From assembly GCA_001247695.2 (NCBI GenBank), contig LGRX02034540.1, positions 1-64,000 on the forward strand: a stretch of DNA of 64,000 nucleotides, in the 5' to 3' direction. The stretch comes from Cymbomonas tetramitiformis (taxonomy: Eukaryota > Chlorophyta > Pyramimonadophyceae > Pyramimonadales > Pyramimonadaceae). Position numbers and translations under genes: made by a program. This document shows, one piece after another, positions 27,951-37,143 of this stretch (positions are counted from its first letter, which is position 1; the number at the start of each line of letters is the position of its first letter). The notes under the pieces are model-generated. The model saw nothing but the letters and a program-made list of their open reading frames with translations. It searched no databases and was not told the DNA's origin.

Positions 27951-29596
27951 TTACCACGAAAGAATCCACAGACTGCGGTTGGCATCTCGAAGTGCCGTCG
28001 CTAGCGCCTCCGCCCCGGCAGCTCCGCGGCCATTCGCTGCATCTCCCACCCACATCCCACCCCACATGCATCAGCCTCTCTCCGCATCACCCATTGCCCA
28101 CCTCTCTGCATGCGACATATCAGCTTGAACCCTCCCTCCACCATCACGCACATGCACCCCTCTCACACTTACCAAAGATATCAAGTGTATGCAGCTTGCA
28201 GTTGATATCTCGAACTGCCGCCGCTAGCGCCTCCGCCCCGGCATCTCCGACGCCACTCGCTGCATCTCCCACCCACATCCCACCCCACATGCATCAGCCT
28301 CTCTCCACATCACCCATCGCCCACCTCTCTGCATGCGATATATCAGCTTGAACCCTCCCTACCCCATCACGCACATGCACCCCTCTCACGCTTACTAGCA
28401 ATTTGAAGTGTATGCAGCTTGCAGTTGGCATCTCGAAGTGCCGCCGCTAGCGCCTCCGCCCCGGCATCTCCGACGGCATTCTCTGCATCTCCCACCCACA
28501 TCCCACCCCACATGCATCAGCCTCTCTCCGCATCACCCATCGCCCACCTCTCTGCATGCGACATATCAGCTTGAACCCTCCCTCCCCCATCACGCATATG
28601 CACCCCTCTCACACTTACCACCGATAACAAGTGTATGCAGCTTGCAGTTGGCATCTCGAAGTGCCGCCGCTAGCGCCTCCGCCCCGGCGTCTCCGACGTT
28701 ATTGTCTGCATCTCCCACCCACATCCCACCCCACATTCATCAGCCTCACTCCGCATCACCCATCGCCCACCTCTCTGCATGCGACATATCAGCTTGAACC
28801 CTCCCTCCCCCATCACGCACATGCACCCCTCTCACACTTACTAGCGATATTAAGTGTATGCAGCTTGCAGTTGGCATCTCGAAGTGCCGCCGCTAGCGCC
28901 TCCGCCCCGGCAACTGAAATGCGATTCCCTGCATCTCCCACCCACATCCCACCCCACATGCGTCAGCCTCTCTCCGCATCACCCATCGCCCACCTCTCTG
29001 CATGCGACATATCAGCTTGAACCCTCCCTCCCCCATCACGCACATGCACCCCTCTCACACTTACTAGTGATATCAAGTGTATGCAGCTTGCAGTGGGCAT
29101 CTCGAAGTGCCGCCGCTAGCGCCTCCGCCCCGGCATCTCCGACGGCATTGTCTGCATCTCCCACCCACATCCCACCCCACATGCATCAGCCTCTCTCCGC
29201 ATCACCCATCGCCCACCTCTCTGCATGCGACATATCAGCTTGAACCCTCCCTACCCCATCACGCACATGCACCCCTCTCACACTTACCGCGATATTAAGT
29301 GTATGCAGCTTGCAGTTGGCATCTCGAAGTGCCGCCGCTAGCGCCTCCGCCCCGGCATCTCCGACGTCATTCCCTGCATCTCCCACCCACAGCCCACCCC
29401 ACATGCATCAGCCTCTCTCCGCATCACCCATCGCCCACCTCTCTGCATGCGACATATCAGCTTGAACCCTCCCTCCCCCATCACGCACATGCACCCCTCT
29501 CACACTTACCGCGGATATCAAGTGTATGCAGCTTGCAGTGGGCATCTCGAAGTGCCGCCGCTAGCGCCTCCGCCCCGGCATCTCCGACGTCATTCA
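27951..29596 (-). repeat. Tandem array of eight 223-bp exon-intron units
   Basis: Exons lie at 29510-29596, 29288-29373, 29065-29151, 28842-28928, 28619-28705, 28396-28482, 28173-28259 and 27951-28036. Introns of about 136 bp are as similar to one another as the exons are (gggagggttcaagctgatat is shared). The array therefore arose by recent unequal exchange of whole exon-intron units. Confidence 0.9.
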
Positions 29597-30591
29597 CTGC
29601 ATCTCCCACCCACATCCCACCCCACATGCATCAGTATCTTACATTACGCCAATTACCAAGTTCACATCTGCTAACGTTAGATCGATGCAAGCTGTTGAGG
29701 AGGGATATTGCACAGCATCGAGAGGGCGGGGCAAACCTCCACGTCGAAAGAGACACTCTCGGCTTTGGAGCTAAGTCGCTGCACAAGGTCCGCTGCATCA
29801 TATGCGTGGACATACACAAGCGGCCCGCCTTCCATGCGCAGGCTCCTCAGACGACCCAGTCCAACCAGAATAGCTTCCACCTCACGCCACCTTGCACGCA
29901 GCTGCTGACACCCGGAGATATCGACGGCTTTGAAAGGCGCACCTCGAGTAATTGCCCTTTGGACCTGCAAGACTCCCCCGCGAGATGCTCACTCAGGCCG
30001 TGGCTATCCCGACGGCTGTTAGCCCCAGTTCTTCATGCTCATGGACATCACACTTGTTAAGAAAACGAAAACGAGTCTTTAACCAATGAAGGGGCTGAGT
30101 TGGGAAAAAAGCACAGCAGAGCAAACATACACACACTTGAACATTCCGCGAAAGCCACGCCAGGTGTGCAGTCACTTGTTTGCTTCTGATCCACGCTTTG
30201 CATCAAGCTGTAGCATGGCGGTCACCCAAGCAGGTGGAAAGAAGGATTGACACCATCAGCTCGGGACCGATGCAACAAAAATGGGATGGAGACGCGCCAG
30301 GGTCCGCAGCACAGGCACGTCGACTTTCAAGCGATCTGATAGACGGAGATCTTCGGTAACGATGACTTGTTCCACGAGCTGTTTGCCGCGCTTGCTCACG
30401 CTTCCCAGCATTGCTTGGTCGTCGGCTCGTAAGTTGTCGAGGACGAGTCCCCCCACGTCAGGCACGGTCAACAGATCTAATAGGGTGATCGAAGCTGAAG
30501 CATATCTGTGCGGCGGAGCTGGCCTCGTCAGTAACGTGCTGCCGGACATTATATGTTGCAGTTTGCCTGTGATTGAGACGCGCCGACACAC
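27951..30591 (-). CDS. F-box-like / leucine-rich-repeat protein gene with one LRR per exon
   Basis: Gene model read by eye on the minus strand. The first exon (30591-about 30256) contains an F-box-like stretch (LLTVPDVGGLVLDNL ... SVSKRGKQLVEQ). The second exon (from 29964, after a cttgcag acceptor, to about 29665) continues as an LRR-type region (FKAVDISGCQQLRAR, LGRLRSLRMEGG). Then come tandem 29-residue LRRs of ribonuclease-inhibitor type (VGDAGAEALAAALRDANCK), each on an 87-bp exon between phase-1 introns with GTAAGT donors and gcag acceptors. The last repeat exon runs into a stop at 27951-27953. LRR/F-box proteins act as substrate adaptors of ubiquitin ligases or as recognition proteins. 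One exon is 86 bp and the junction after exon 2 is unclear, so it may be a pseudogene. Confidence 0.6.
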
Positions 30592-30599
30592 CTCCGCGA

Positions 30600-31176
30600 T
30601 CTTGAGACCAAGTGCTCGATGCCACGCCCTTGGCTACTCCATGCACTATGCCATTAGATGTGCTACCAAATCGGGGTTTCGTCTCATAAACCAGACCAGG
30701 GGAGAACGGTCTGCGCGTTTGCCATTATGTGCTCTTATCTGATTCTCCTCAAAGTCTGAGCGAGGAAGTGGGGTACATGGACGTGGAGAACCTGCGACTT
30801 GGTCGCCGCGAAGTGTTGCAGAGATGATATACAATCAATACAGCCGCAATTGTCCGCAAAGCGGAGGGCATGCATCCCTTGACGGTATGGCCCCTCAATC
30901 ACATGTGGTGTGGGCGCGGGGAAGGCTGCACCTCAGAGCGTCGCTAAGGGATGCTGCTCCCGATGCGGAGTGCTGCTCAACGGGGCATACTGGGGCGGCG
31001 ACAAACACACATCAATGTAAACAACCGCCTTTGCGTCTCTCAATTCCCCCGCATCAACTAAACCTACCCCCGAACAGCCCATTGAGTCCTCCAGATGATT
31101 TCTATGCATATACAACGTTGTATGTGCGTGTGTGCTTAGCTTTCCGCCGATATCCAAATGGTTAATATCCTGGCCA
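30600..31176. other. No gene seen
   Basis: Presumed 5' flank of the LRR gene. No TATA box or other promoter element can be called with confidence. Confidence 0.4.
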
Positions 31177-31500
31177 TCAAGCCAGCTGGGAAATCCTGTT
31201 GGGCTGCACTATGTACCCACGCCGGGTATCAATAGCTTCAGCATCCATTTCGCGACATTCATCCGGAATCTCCAGAGCTCCGCGGAGAACGAGACCCCTA
31301 ACCCCGACTGGCCCACCTAAGCGCATCTGAGTCTGCCTCGCCTGCGCGTTGAAACCACCCGCCTGGCAGCCTTGAACCAACGCGTTAGTGCCGACTGCCC
31401 CTTTCGATCGAGGCTCTTCACCCAAAGCGGTTGCTATGCAATCGACAAAATTGCAAGAATGATATAATATCATATCTTCCAAGTTGGGATACGCAACCAT
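31177..31500 (-). CDS. LRR-like fragment, possible gene remnant
   Basis: 107 residues. The first 25 (YPNLEDMILYHSCNFVDCIA) resemble a leucine-rich repeat. The remainder ends in LEIPDECREMDAEAIDTRRG. The last 120 bp are repeated in decayed form at 36320-36440, where stops interrupt the frame. It lies upstream of the F-box/LRR gene on the same strand and could be a duplicated exon or part of a dispersed repeat. Confidence 0.3.
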   Translation of the reverse strand: MVAYPNLEDMILYHSCNFVDCIATALGEEPRSKGAVGTNALVQGCQAGGFNAQARQTQMRLGGPVGVRGLVLRGALEIPDECREMDAEAIDTRRGYIVQPNRISQLA

Positions 31501-33230
31501 TTGCTACTCACTATATACCCCGGATACTTCGATCATCAACGGTGTGGCGCGATGCAACAAGGTGCTTCGATGCTCGGGTGAGAACGCACCTAAAGATCAC
31601 GACGCTTTGACATCGTTGGCGCTGAGGTTTTCATGCAAAGCCTCGCGAGAATATGGCTCGTCGACAGATCCCTACAGCCAAGAAAGCGCACGAAAACAGT
31701 ATGAGACTCTTCGTTGTTGTGCACAGACTCGTGATATCTGCATGCACGCCACTCTAAGAGAATTGAAACCCACTGCTGCTGAAACTGCACGGTCGACACA
31801 AAGATGTAAGATCACTCACAAAACCTTACCGTAATGCGTAAATCACATACTGTATTAAATGTAAGCACATACCTCATACGAGATACGACGCGACAGTCAT
31901 ACGACATCCGACATAGCACAATATTGGGGGGAATCTTTAGATTGTCGCCCCCTTTCTTATAAATGCCAATATGAATATAAAGCGAAGCTCAAAAAGTTTA
32001 TGGAAGCTAGAAAGCATGCGATGGTATGGTATTCTATTGGTTTGGTATGATAGTGCATACAGTAGGCTAACGTAAGTCTGGTCGACAAATAAGTGAGGCC
32101 GCAAATCACACCTCAGCTCAGCCTCAGCTCAACAAATGAGGTCAAAAATCGTCACATTCGGATTGACATGCATGATACAAGATACTTTCTAAGGTGACCA
32201 TGACCAAGCCTTTGCGCGTCACGCCGCGCGGCGCCGGTATGTGTCCACGGTGATCCACGGTGTAAAGTGTCACGTGACGGGCGGGGGCACTTGTATGCAA
32301 ATGTATGGTCTCGCTCTTTCGTTTGGTGCCCCACACCAAAATCCTCTGAAACTTAGGATTCGTGCTCTCTGCATCAAGGATCCACTGTTGTATAGCTTGA
32401 GATACTCTTTCGTTGCATTGATCGTCAGAAATAGGGCATCACCTACCATGTACAGGTATGCATGACTGCATCTGCTGCGAACAATCGTCCTCTCGTGTGC
32501 CCACTTTCTGCTTTGCAAAGGCCTTCGTTATGTTTCTCAATATCCCATCTCGCGCAGAATCCCTTCCCGTCAGCTTCAGGAGGACAGTTGTTCTGACTCG
32601 TTATTGTCGGCTGTTGCACAGGACGTCGCCCGCAAACATGCGCGCCCGCGCCCTTTTTTCCGGAACATTGCATCAGTTGAGGGCCGGTGTCCCCAAGCCA
32701 CCATCTCACACGCCGTTTCAAAGCGGGTTCCATCGAAGAGTTCGTTACAACTCCTATGCAGTTATGGCACATCCCACTAATGCTAGCTCAGGTATAAGAC
32801 CTCCTCTCGATGGAGCACTTGCTTTTTGCCTCGGTCATTCGAGAATAGCTGCCCCCTCGTCCCATGTGCACTGCGATACCATTTTCGTTAAGTGAAAGTA
32901 AAGATGGATTTCGGAATTCCTGCAAAGTTTCTATGTGCATTCGGTACCAGTGTGCACACGCTGTGTTGGAGGAGCTTTTTTTTTTCTCCGACAACTCGCT
33001 TCCGAACCGCTGCATCGCCTCTGTTTTGCCTCTCGCCTAAAGTCGGCTTCCCTGTGGACTCAGATAGCGTCTCGGAGCAAGGCCCCGCCACAGGATACAG
33101 GTGGGGAGCCATGACTTTAGTCCTCTCCCGTTACTTCGCTCCAAAAGCGTGGCCTGCTGAAAGTGAAAGGTCGAGGCGCTCTTTGGTAGGTTTCGCATTC
33201 GAAGGCGATGTGCGAGGCCCACAGCCAGCT
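31501..33230. other. No gene supported
   Basis: Several open frames overlap on both strands (for example 32458-32895 plus and 32443-32772 minus) without recognisable domains. At 32105-32140 cctcagctcag is repeated. Confidence 0.4.
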
Positions 33231-33237
33231 ATCACCC

Positions 33238-33314
33238 GCGCCGCAGCATGTCTTGCGCGCAGCAGTGGTTCCACGCGCCGCAGCATGTCTTGCGCGCAGC
33301 AGTGGTTCCACGCG
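33238..33314. repeat. 37-bp tandem duplication
   Basis: Two copies of a unit starting gcgccgcagcatgtcttgcg. It lies inside an open frame of 212 codons (32892-33530) that I do not call a gene. Confidence 0.85.
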
Positions 33315-33522
33315 CCGTTGCCTTGCGATCACTCATGTTGTACGCGTTCGGCACCGAGTGACGCTGTGAAGCGCGACTGGCTCCATTTGCTAGCGCTCCG
33401 CCGGGCGAGGCCTCCAGCAGTTTTCCGGACCTCTCCGTTGCCACAAAGAGATCTACGGCAACCGTTCTTACAGCGACCTCCGTATTCCACACCTCCAGCG
33501 CCCTCCGGTATCCGTTTTTTCG

Positions 33523-33807
33523 ATGGCTGAGGGTACGCCTCGCGCTCCTGGTAGGTGGAGCAAGTCGGAGGACGACTCGAGCGTCGAACGTCTCTTCGAC
33601 CCTCCCGTCGATACGGAAGCTGAGTCAGCGCCCTCTGATGGGAAGAAACCTCGGGGTTCGGGCGGTAAAGCCAAAATGTCGGGCTTCGGGGGTAAACCGA
33701 AAGGTAACTGGGCTGCGCACTTTGCTGTGATGGTAGGACAGCCGTTGGATGGTGTGCTTGATGCGTCATCGCCAAGAGAGCTCTCTGTCGTGAAACAAGT
33801 TTTGTAA
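33523..33807 (+). CDS. Unknown basic ORF, 94 aa
   Basis: Hydrophilic start (MAEGTPRAPGRWSKSEDD), then a Gly/Lys segment GSGGKAKMSGFGGKPKGNW. The Gly-Gly-Lys pattern recurs at the start of the open frame at 34129. It might be the N-terminus of a retroelement structural protein or a nucleic-acid-binding protein. No domain is recognised. Confidence 0.25.
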   Translation: MAEGTPRAPGRWSKSEDDSSVERLFDPPVDTEAESAPSDGKKPRGSGGKAKMSGFGGKPKGNWAAHFAVMVGQPLDGVLDASSPRELSVVKQVL

Positions 33808-34128
33808 CACGTCGTGCAATACGGCATGTAGTGCGGCGTGCAATACACCTTGCAAAACGTTACGCAAAGCACGGATCCACAATGTCGCCTCCAAAAGCAA
33901 GGCAAAACTCGGAGGCAACTCTCTGAGGGCACGTGGATAATAGTGCTAAAGCACTTGCAGCCGACACATTTAAATCGTAGGCCGCGAATGCGAGAAACAA
34001 ATCCTGGAGACGAACCCTCGAGAGTTTCCAGCGAGCACTGTTCAGGCAGAGCAGGATAAGGTACTATTCATCTCAAGGTCTAGTGAGAGAGAGCTCAGTG
34101 CCCTGAGGTGGTTTGCTGAGGTGCAGGC

Positions 34129-34770
34129 ATGGGTGGCGGCAAGGCGGGAGGTTTCGGAGGGAAAGGAGCTAAGGGCCCGAAGAAGGCCAAGAAGGGCGCT
34201 GCAGGCGGCGCCCGGTGCGCGGCTCCTCGGCCTTCCGCAGTTCGCTCGAAGGCAAACAGTTCTGATCCCTGCCAGAGGTGCTCGGGCTGGGGAGAAGCTG
34301 TCGGAGGCGCTCGGGCTGGGGAGAGGCTGTCGGAGGCGCTCGGGCTGGGGAGGCTGTCGGAGCGCTCGGGCGAGGCTGTCAGGAGGAGCTGGGGAGGCTG
34401 TCTGGCTGTCGGAGCGCTCAGGCTGGGGAGAGGCTGTCGGAGGCGCTCGGGCTGGGAGAAGCTGTCCGCGCTCGGGCTGGGGAGAGGCTGTCAGAGCGCT
34501 CGGGCTGGGAGAGGCGGAGCGCTCGGGCTGCTCTCTGGGAGGCTGTGCTCGGGCTGGGGAGAGGCTGTCGGAGCGCTCGGGCTGGGGAGAGGCTGTCAGG
34601 GGGCTCGGGCTGGGGAGGCTGTCGGAGGTGCTCGGCTGGGGAGAGGCTGGTCGGGCGCTCGGGATAAGCAGAGGCTGTGGGCGCTCAGGCTGGGGAGAGG
34701 CTGTCGGAGCGCTCGGGCTGGGGAGAGGCTGTCGGAGGCGCTCAGGCTGGGGAGAAGCTGTCGGAGGCGC
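34129..34770. repeat. GC-rich minisatellite behind a GGK-type ORF start
   Basis: Units of 20-32 bp built on gctcgggctggggagaggct fill 34275-34770. The frame from 34129 starts MGGGKAGGFGGKGAKGPKKA and then enters the repeat. All three plus frames and one minus frame are open through it, so only the first 50 codons could be gene-derived. Confidence 0.8.
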
Positions 34771-34774
34771 TTGG

Positions 34775-36069
34775 TCCGAATACAGGCTCGCAAAACTCAC
34801 TCTGATTGAGGTTGGTCTGTGACCAATCAGGCTGAGCGACAGTGATATCATTTCTCGCTGCGAAAAAGAGTTTGAGAAGCGCGCACTTTACCAGGTGCAA
34901 GACTTCTCCCCATGGGCACGTCACTCTGTCAGTCACAAGCTCGGGCCCTTCTCGCGTATGCTGCTAGCGCGCCATCGTAAAGGATGCCCGTCAATGCCCG
35001 GGTGGGTTCGGGTGCGTGTGGGGAGCACGGGTGGTACGACAGATGGAGCAGGACTTCGCAATGATAGAGTACATCGTGAGCGTGCGCGCGCAGCAGAGCC
35101 GGGGCAGCGCGGGCGGGCTGTGTGACTGGCTCCCGGTTGCGGAGCTGCTTTTAGGCGTGCAGCAGGATAACGAATCTGGTGTTCCCTGCTAACCCTTTAG
35201 GGAGTGGCTGGTGAAGCATGCCCCCTTTTCTCTCTACGCAGTGGGCATTGGCAACCCTCCGATCACCTTCTGCATGGCATATTGGAAGCACGGCTGGCTT
35301 AGATTAAGCTGTGCAGCTCTTTCAGTCGATATATGCAGGACCGACCAGAAACCTTGGCTCAAGTTGGTTTTTCTCGAACCAACCTCTGCGTAAGAAAATG
35401 GAAGCATGGAGAGCTGAGATCAGGAATTCTCCGATCTGTGTGACCCATGGGAAACCTGGATGGCTCAGATTAGGTTGTGCAGCTCGATCAACCCATCGGA
35501 AACCTGGATGGCTCAGATTAGGTTTCGCAGCTCGATCGACGGCTGCATGACCCATGGGAAACCTGGATGGCGCAGATTAGGTTTCGCAGCTCGATCAACG
35601 GCTGCTTGACCCATGGGAAACCTGGATGGCTCAGATTAGGTTGTGCAGCTCGATCAACGGCTGCGTGATTCCTTTCAGAAATGCCTCGTCTCCCTCCCCC
35701 TTTGCTGGCGCTTTTGGTTTTCCTGCCAGGAGAGACAGTGCTTAGCCTTGGTCACTTTACTAGTCTCCAGTCCCCCTGGACCAGATGCTTGGGGCAAAGG
35801 GCGCGCTGAGAGTGGAGTGGTGTGAAATGTTGGGGTGCGCTGCAGTTGGTGGGTGGGACGCCCCGGCAACGGCCCACAAAGCCATTCTGAACCGCCGCGC
35901 AGACATTGCAGCGTTCGCTCGAAGATTGTCCAAAGGCTCGGTGACCGCCTGCCATCCTCCTTTCTCTTAGTAAACTCTGTTCCCTCTGGCCGCAAGGCCT
36001 GTGTGATGCTGCAACGAGGGGACGCCCATCAAACGCCTGTTGCGCCAGCTGCGGCTAACCGGATTCGCC
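34775..36069 (+). repeat. Dispersed 1.3-kb repeat, copy 2
   Basis: Same-orientation copy of 22762-24010. Differences are scattered substitutions, small indels, and a longer 59-bp minisatellite. Confidence 0.85.
35440..35665. repeat. 59-bp minisatellite in copy 2
   Basis: Three full units plus one partial unit (ctcgatcaacccatcggaaa junction), against three units in copy 1. Confidence 0.85.
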
Positions 36070-36319
36070 CGGTGCTGCTTTGATGCGGTGATGCCGGGCT
36101 GGATCTGGCTATTGTGTGACACTTCTGCCAGCTCGGCATATATCCTCGGATTCTCCCAGCACCAGAAGTGTCCAATGCCTCCTTCGGTGACTGTAGGTGG
36201 ACTCGCCAAGGGATCACGCCGTCGGTACGGGGCTAGTCGCAATATATCTGCCGTATATCTGCCGTGTGTGGCTTATCCTTGGACCGACTCCTTTGGCATG
36301 ACATAACCAGAAAGGATCG

Positions 36320-36640
36320 GCTGCACTATGTACCCTCACCAGGGATCAAAGGATTCAGCACACACTTTGGGAAACTTATCCGGATTCTCCGGAGCTCACT
36401 AGTGAAGAATAGGACCCCCTAAGCCTTACTGAGCCACCTGAGCCCCTCTGCACCTGCACCGCCGGCGCGCGGCTGCCATGTCTCTGGAGCCGGTTCACCT
36501 ATGCCCCCCGAGCTGGACGATCTCTCCACCATAAAACCTACGTTCAGGGCCACCCCTCTGCTCCCTGAGCCTCACTGGGCCACCTGAGCTCCTCTGTAAC
36601 TGCCCTGCCGGCGCACTGCAGTGTCCCTGCGGTGTCTCTG
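36320..36640. repeat. Decayed copy of 31.2-kb sequence with internal duplication
   Basis: 36320-36440 matches 31203-31325 (ggctgcactatgtaccc onward). Inside, the phrase actg(a/g)gccacctgagc(c/t)cctctg is duplicated about 148 bp apart (36429 and 36577). No gene is intact. Confidence 0.6.
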
Positions 36641-37143
36641 CCGTGAGTGGCTCCTCGCACAATATCACAGCGTGTGTAGTGGAATTCGGCCATCACCTTA
36701 GCCCTTTCCAGCCATTTGCAACCCATGGCATCTGTCTACCCGCCTTTCCACCTGGCAAGGCGCCTACATATTCTATTCTGCGCTTAGATTGTGTTATGCT
36801 GCTCAGGCATACCGCATGCGTCCCTTAACGTGCCTCCCGGCCCCCGTTGTCCATGCGCCCAGAGAGCTTGCAGTGCGGGGCCCCAGCATAGATATGTTAT
36901 ACCGCTGTGCTGCTGGTGTGTCCTGAGGGTCTTCTGGGTCCTCGTGTACGCAGGGCCCCCTCGAGTTCGCCTTTGAGACCCGCGATAGCTTTAGTCAGGT
37001 CAGACTTCCACTCCCTCACCGACCTCCCCTCTTCTCCCCGTGCACTGGCGCTCACCCTCCTTGCGCGCGCCCTTCTGCAGTGCTTTCAAATAGCTTGTCT
37101 TGAAGTGTGTGGATTGTGACGCACGCTGTGGGAGATCCACGAA
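36641..37143. other. 5' flank of J-domain gene
   Basis: GC-rich, no repeat or gene recognised. Upstream exons of the J-domain gene could lie here but cannot be placed. Confidence 0.35.

Noticed and set aside
27951..29596. CRISPR-like regular array
   Set aside because: Spacing is regular (223 bp), but both parts of the unit are conserved and the shorter part encodes an LRR with splice sites, so it is an exon-intron array.
27806..30060. Plus-strand ORFs of 92-253 codons across the LRR array
   Set aside because: They are antisense to the LRR exons, recur identically in each unit, and consist of Pro/His/Ser-rich intron complement. The minus strand gives the recognisable LRR.
34129..34260. Histone H2A-type N-terminus
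   Set aside because: The MGGGKAGG start is suggestive, but no histone fold follows; the frame enters a minisatellite.
34121..34851. Gly/Leu/Ala-rich proteins of 226-269 aa on both strands
   Set aside because: Minisatellite artefacts. Open in three plus frames and one minus frame.
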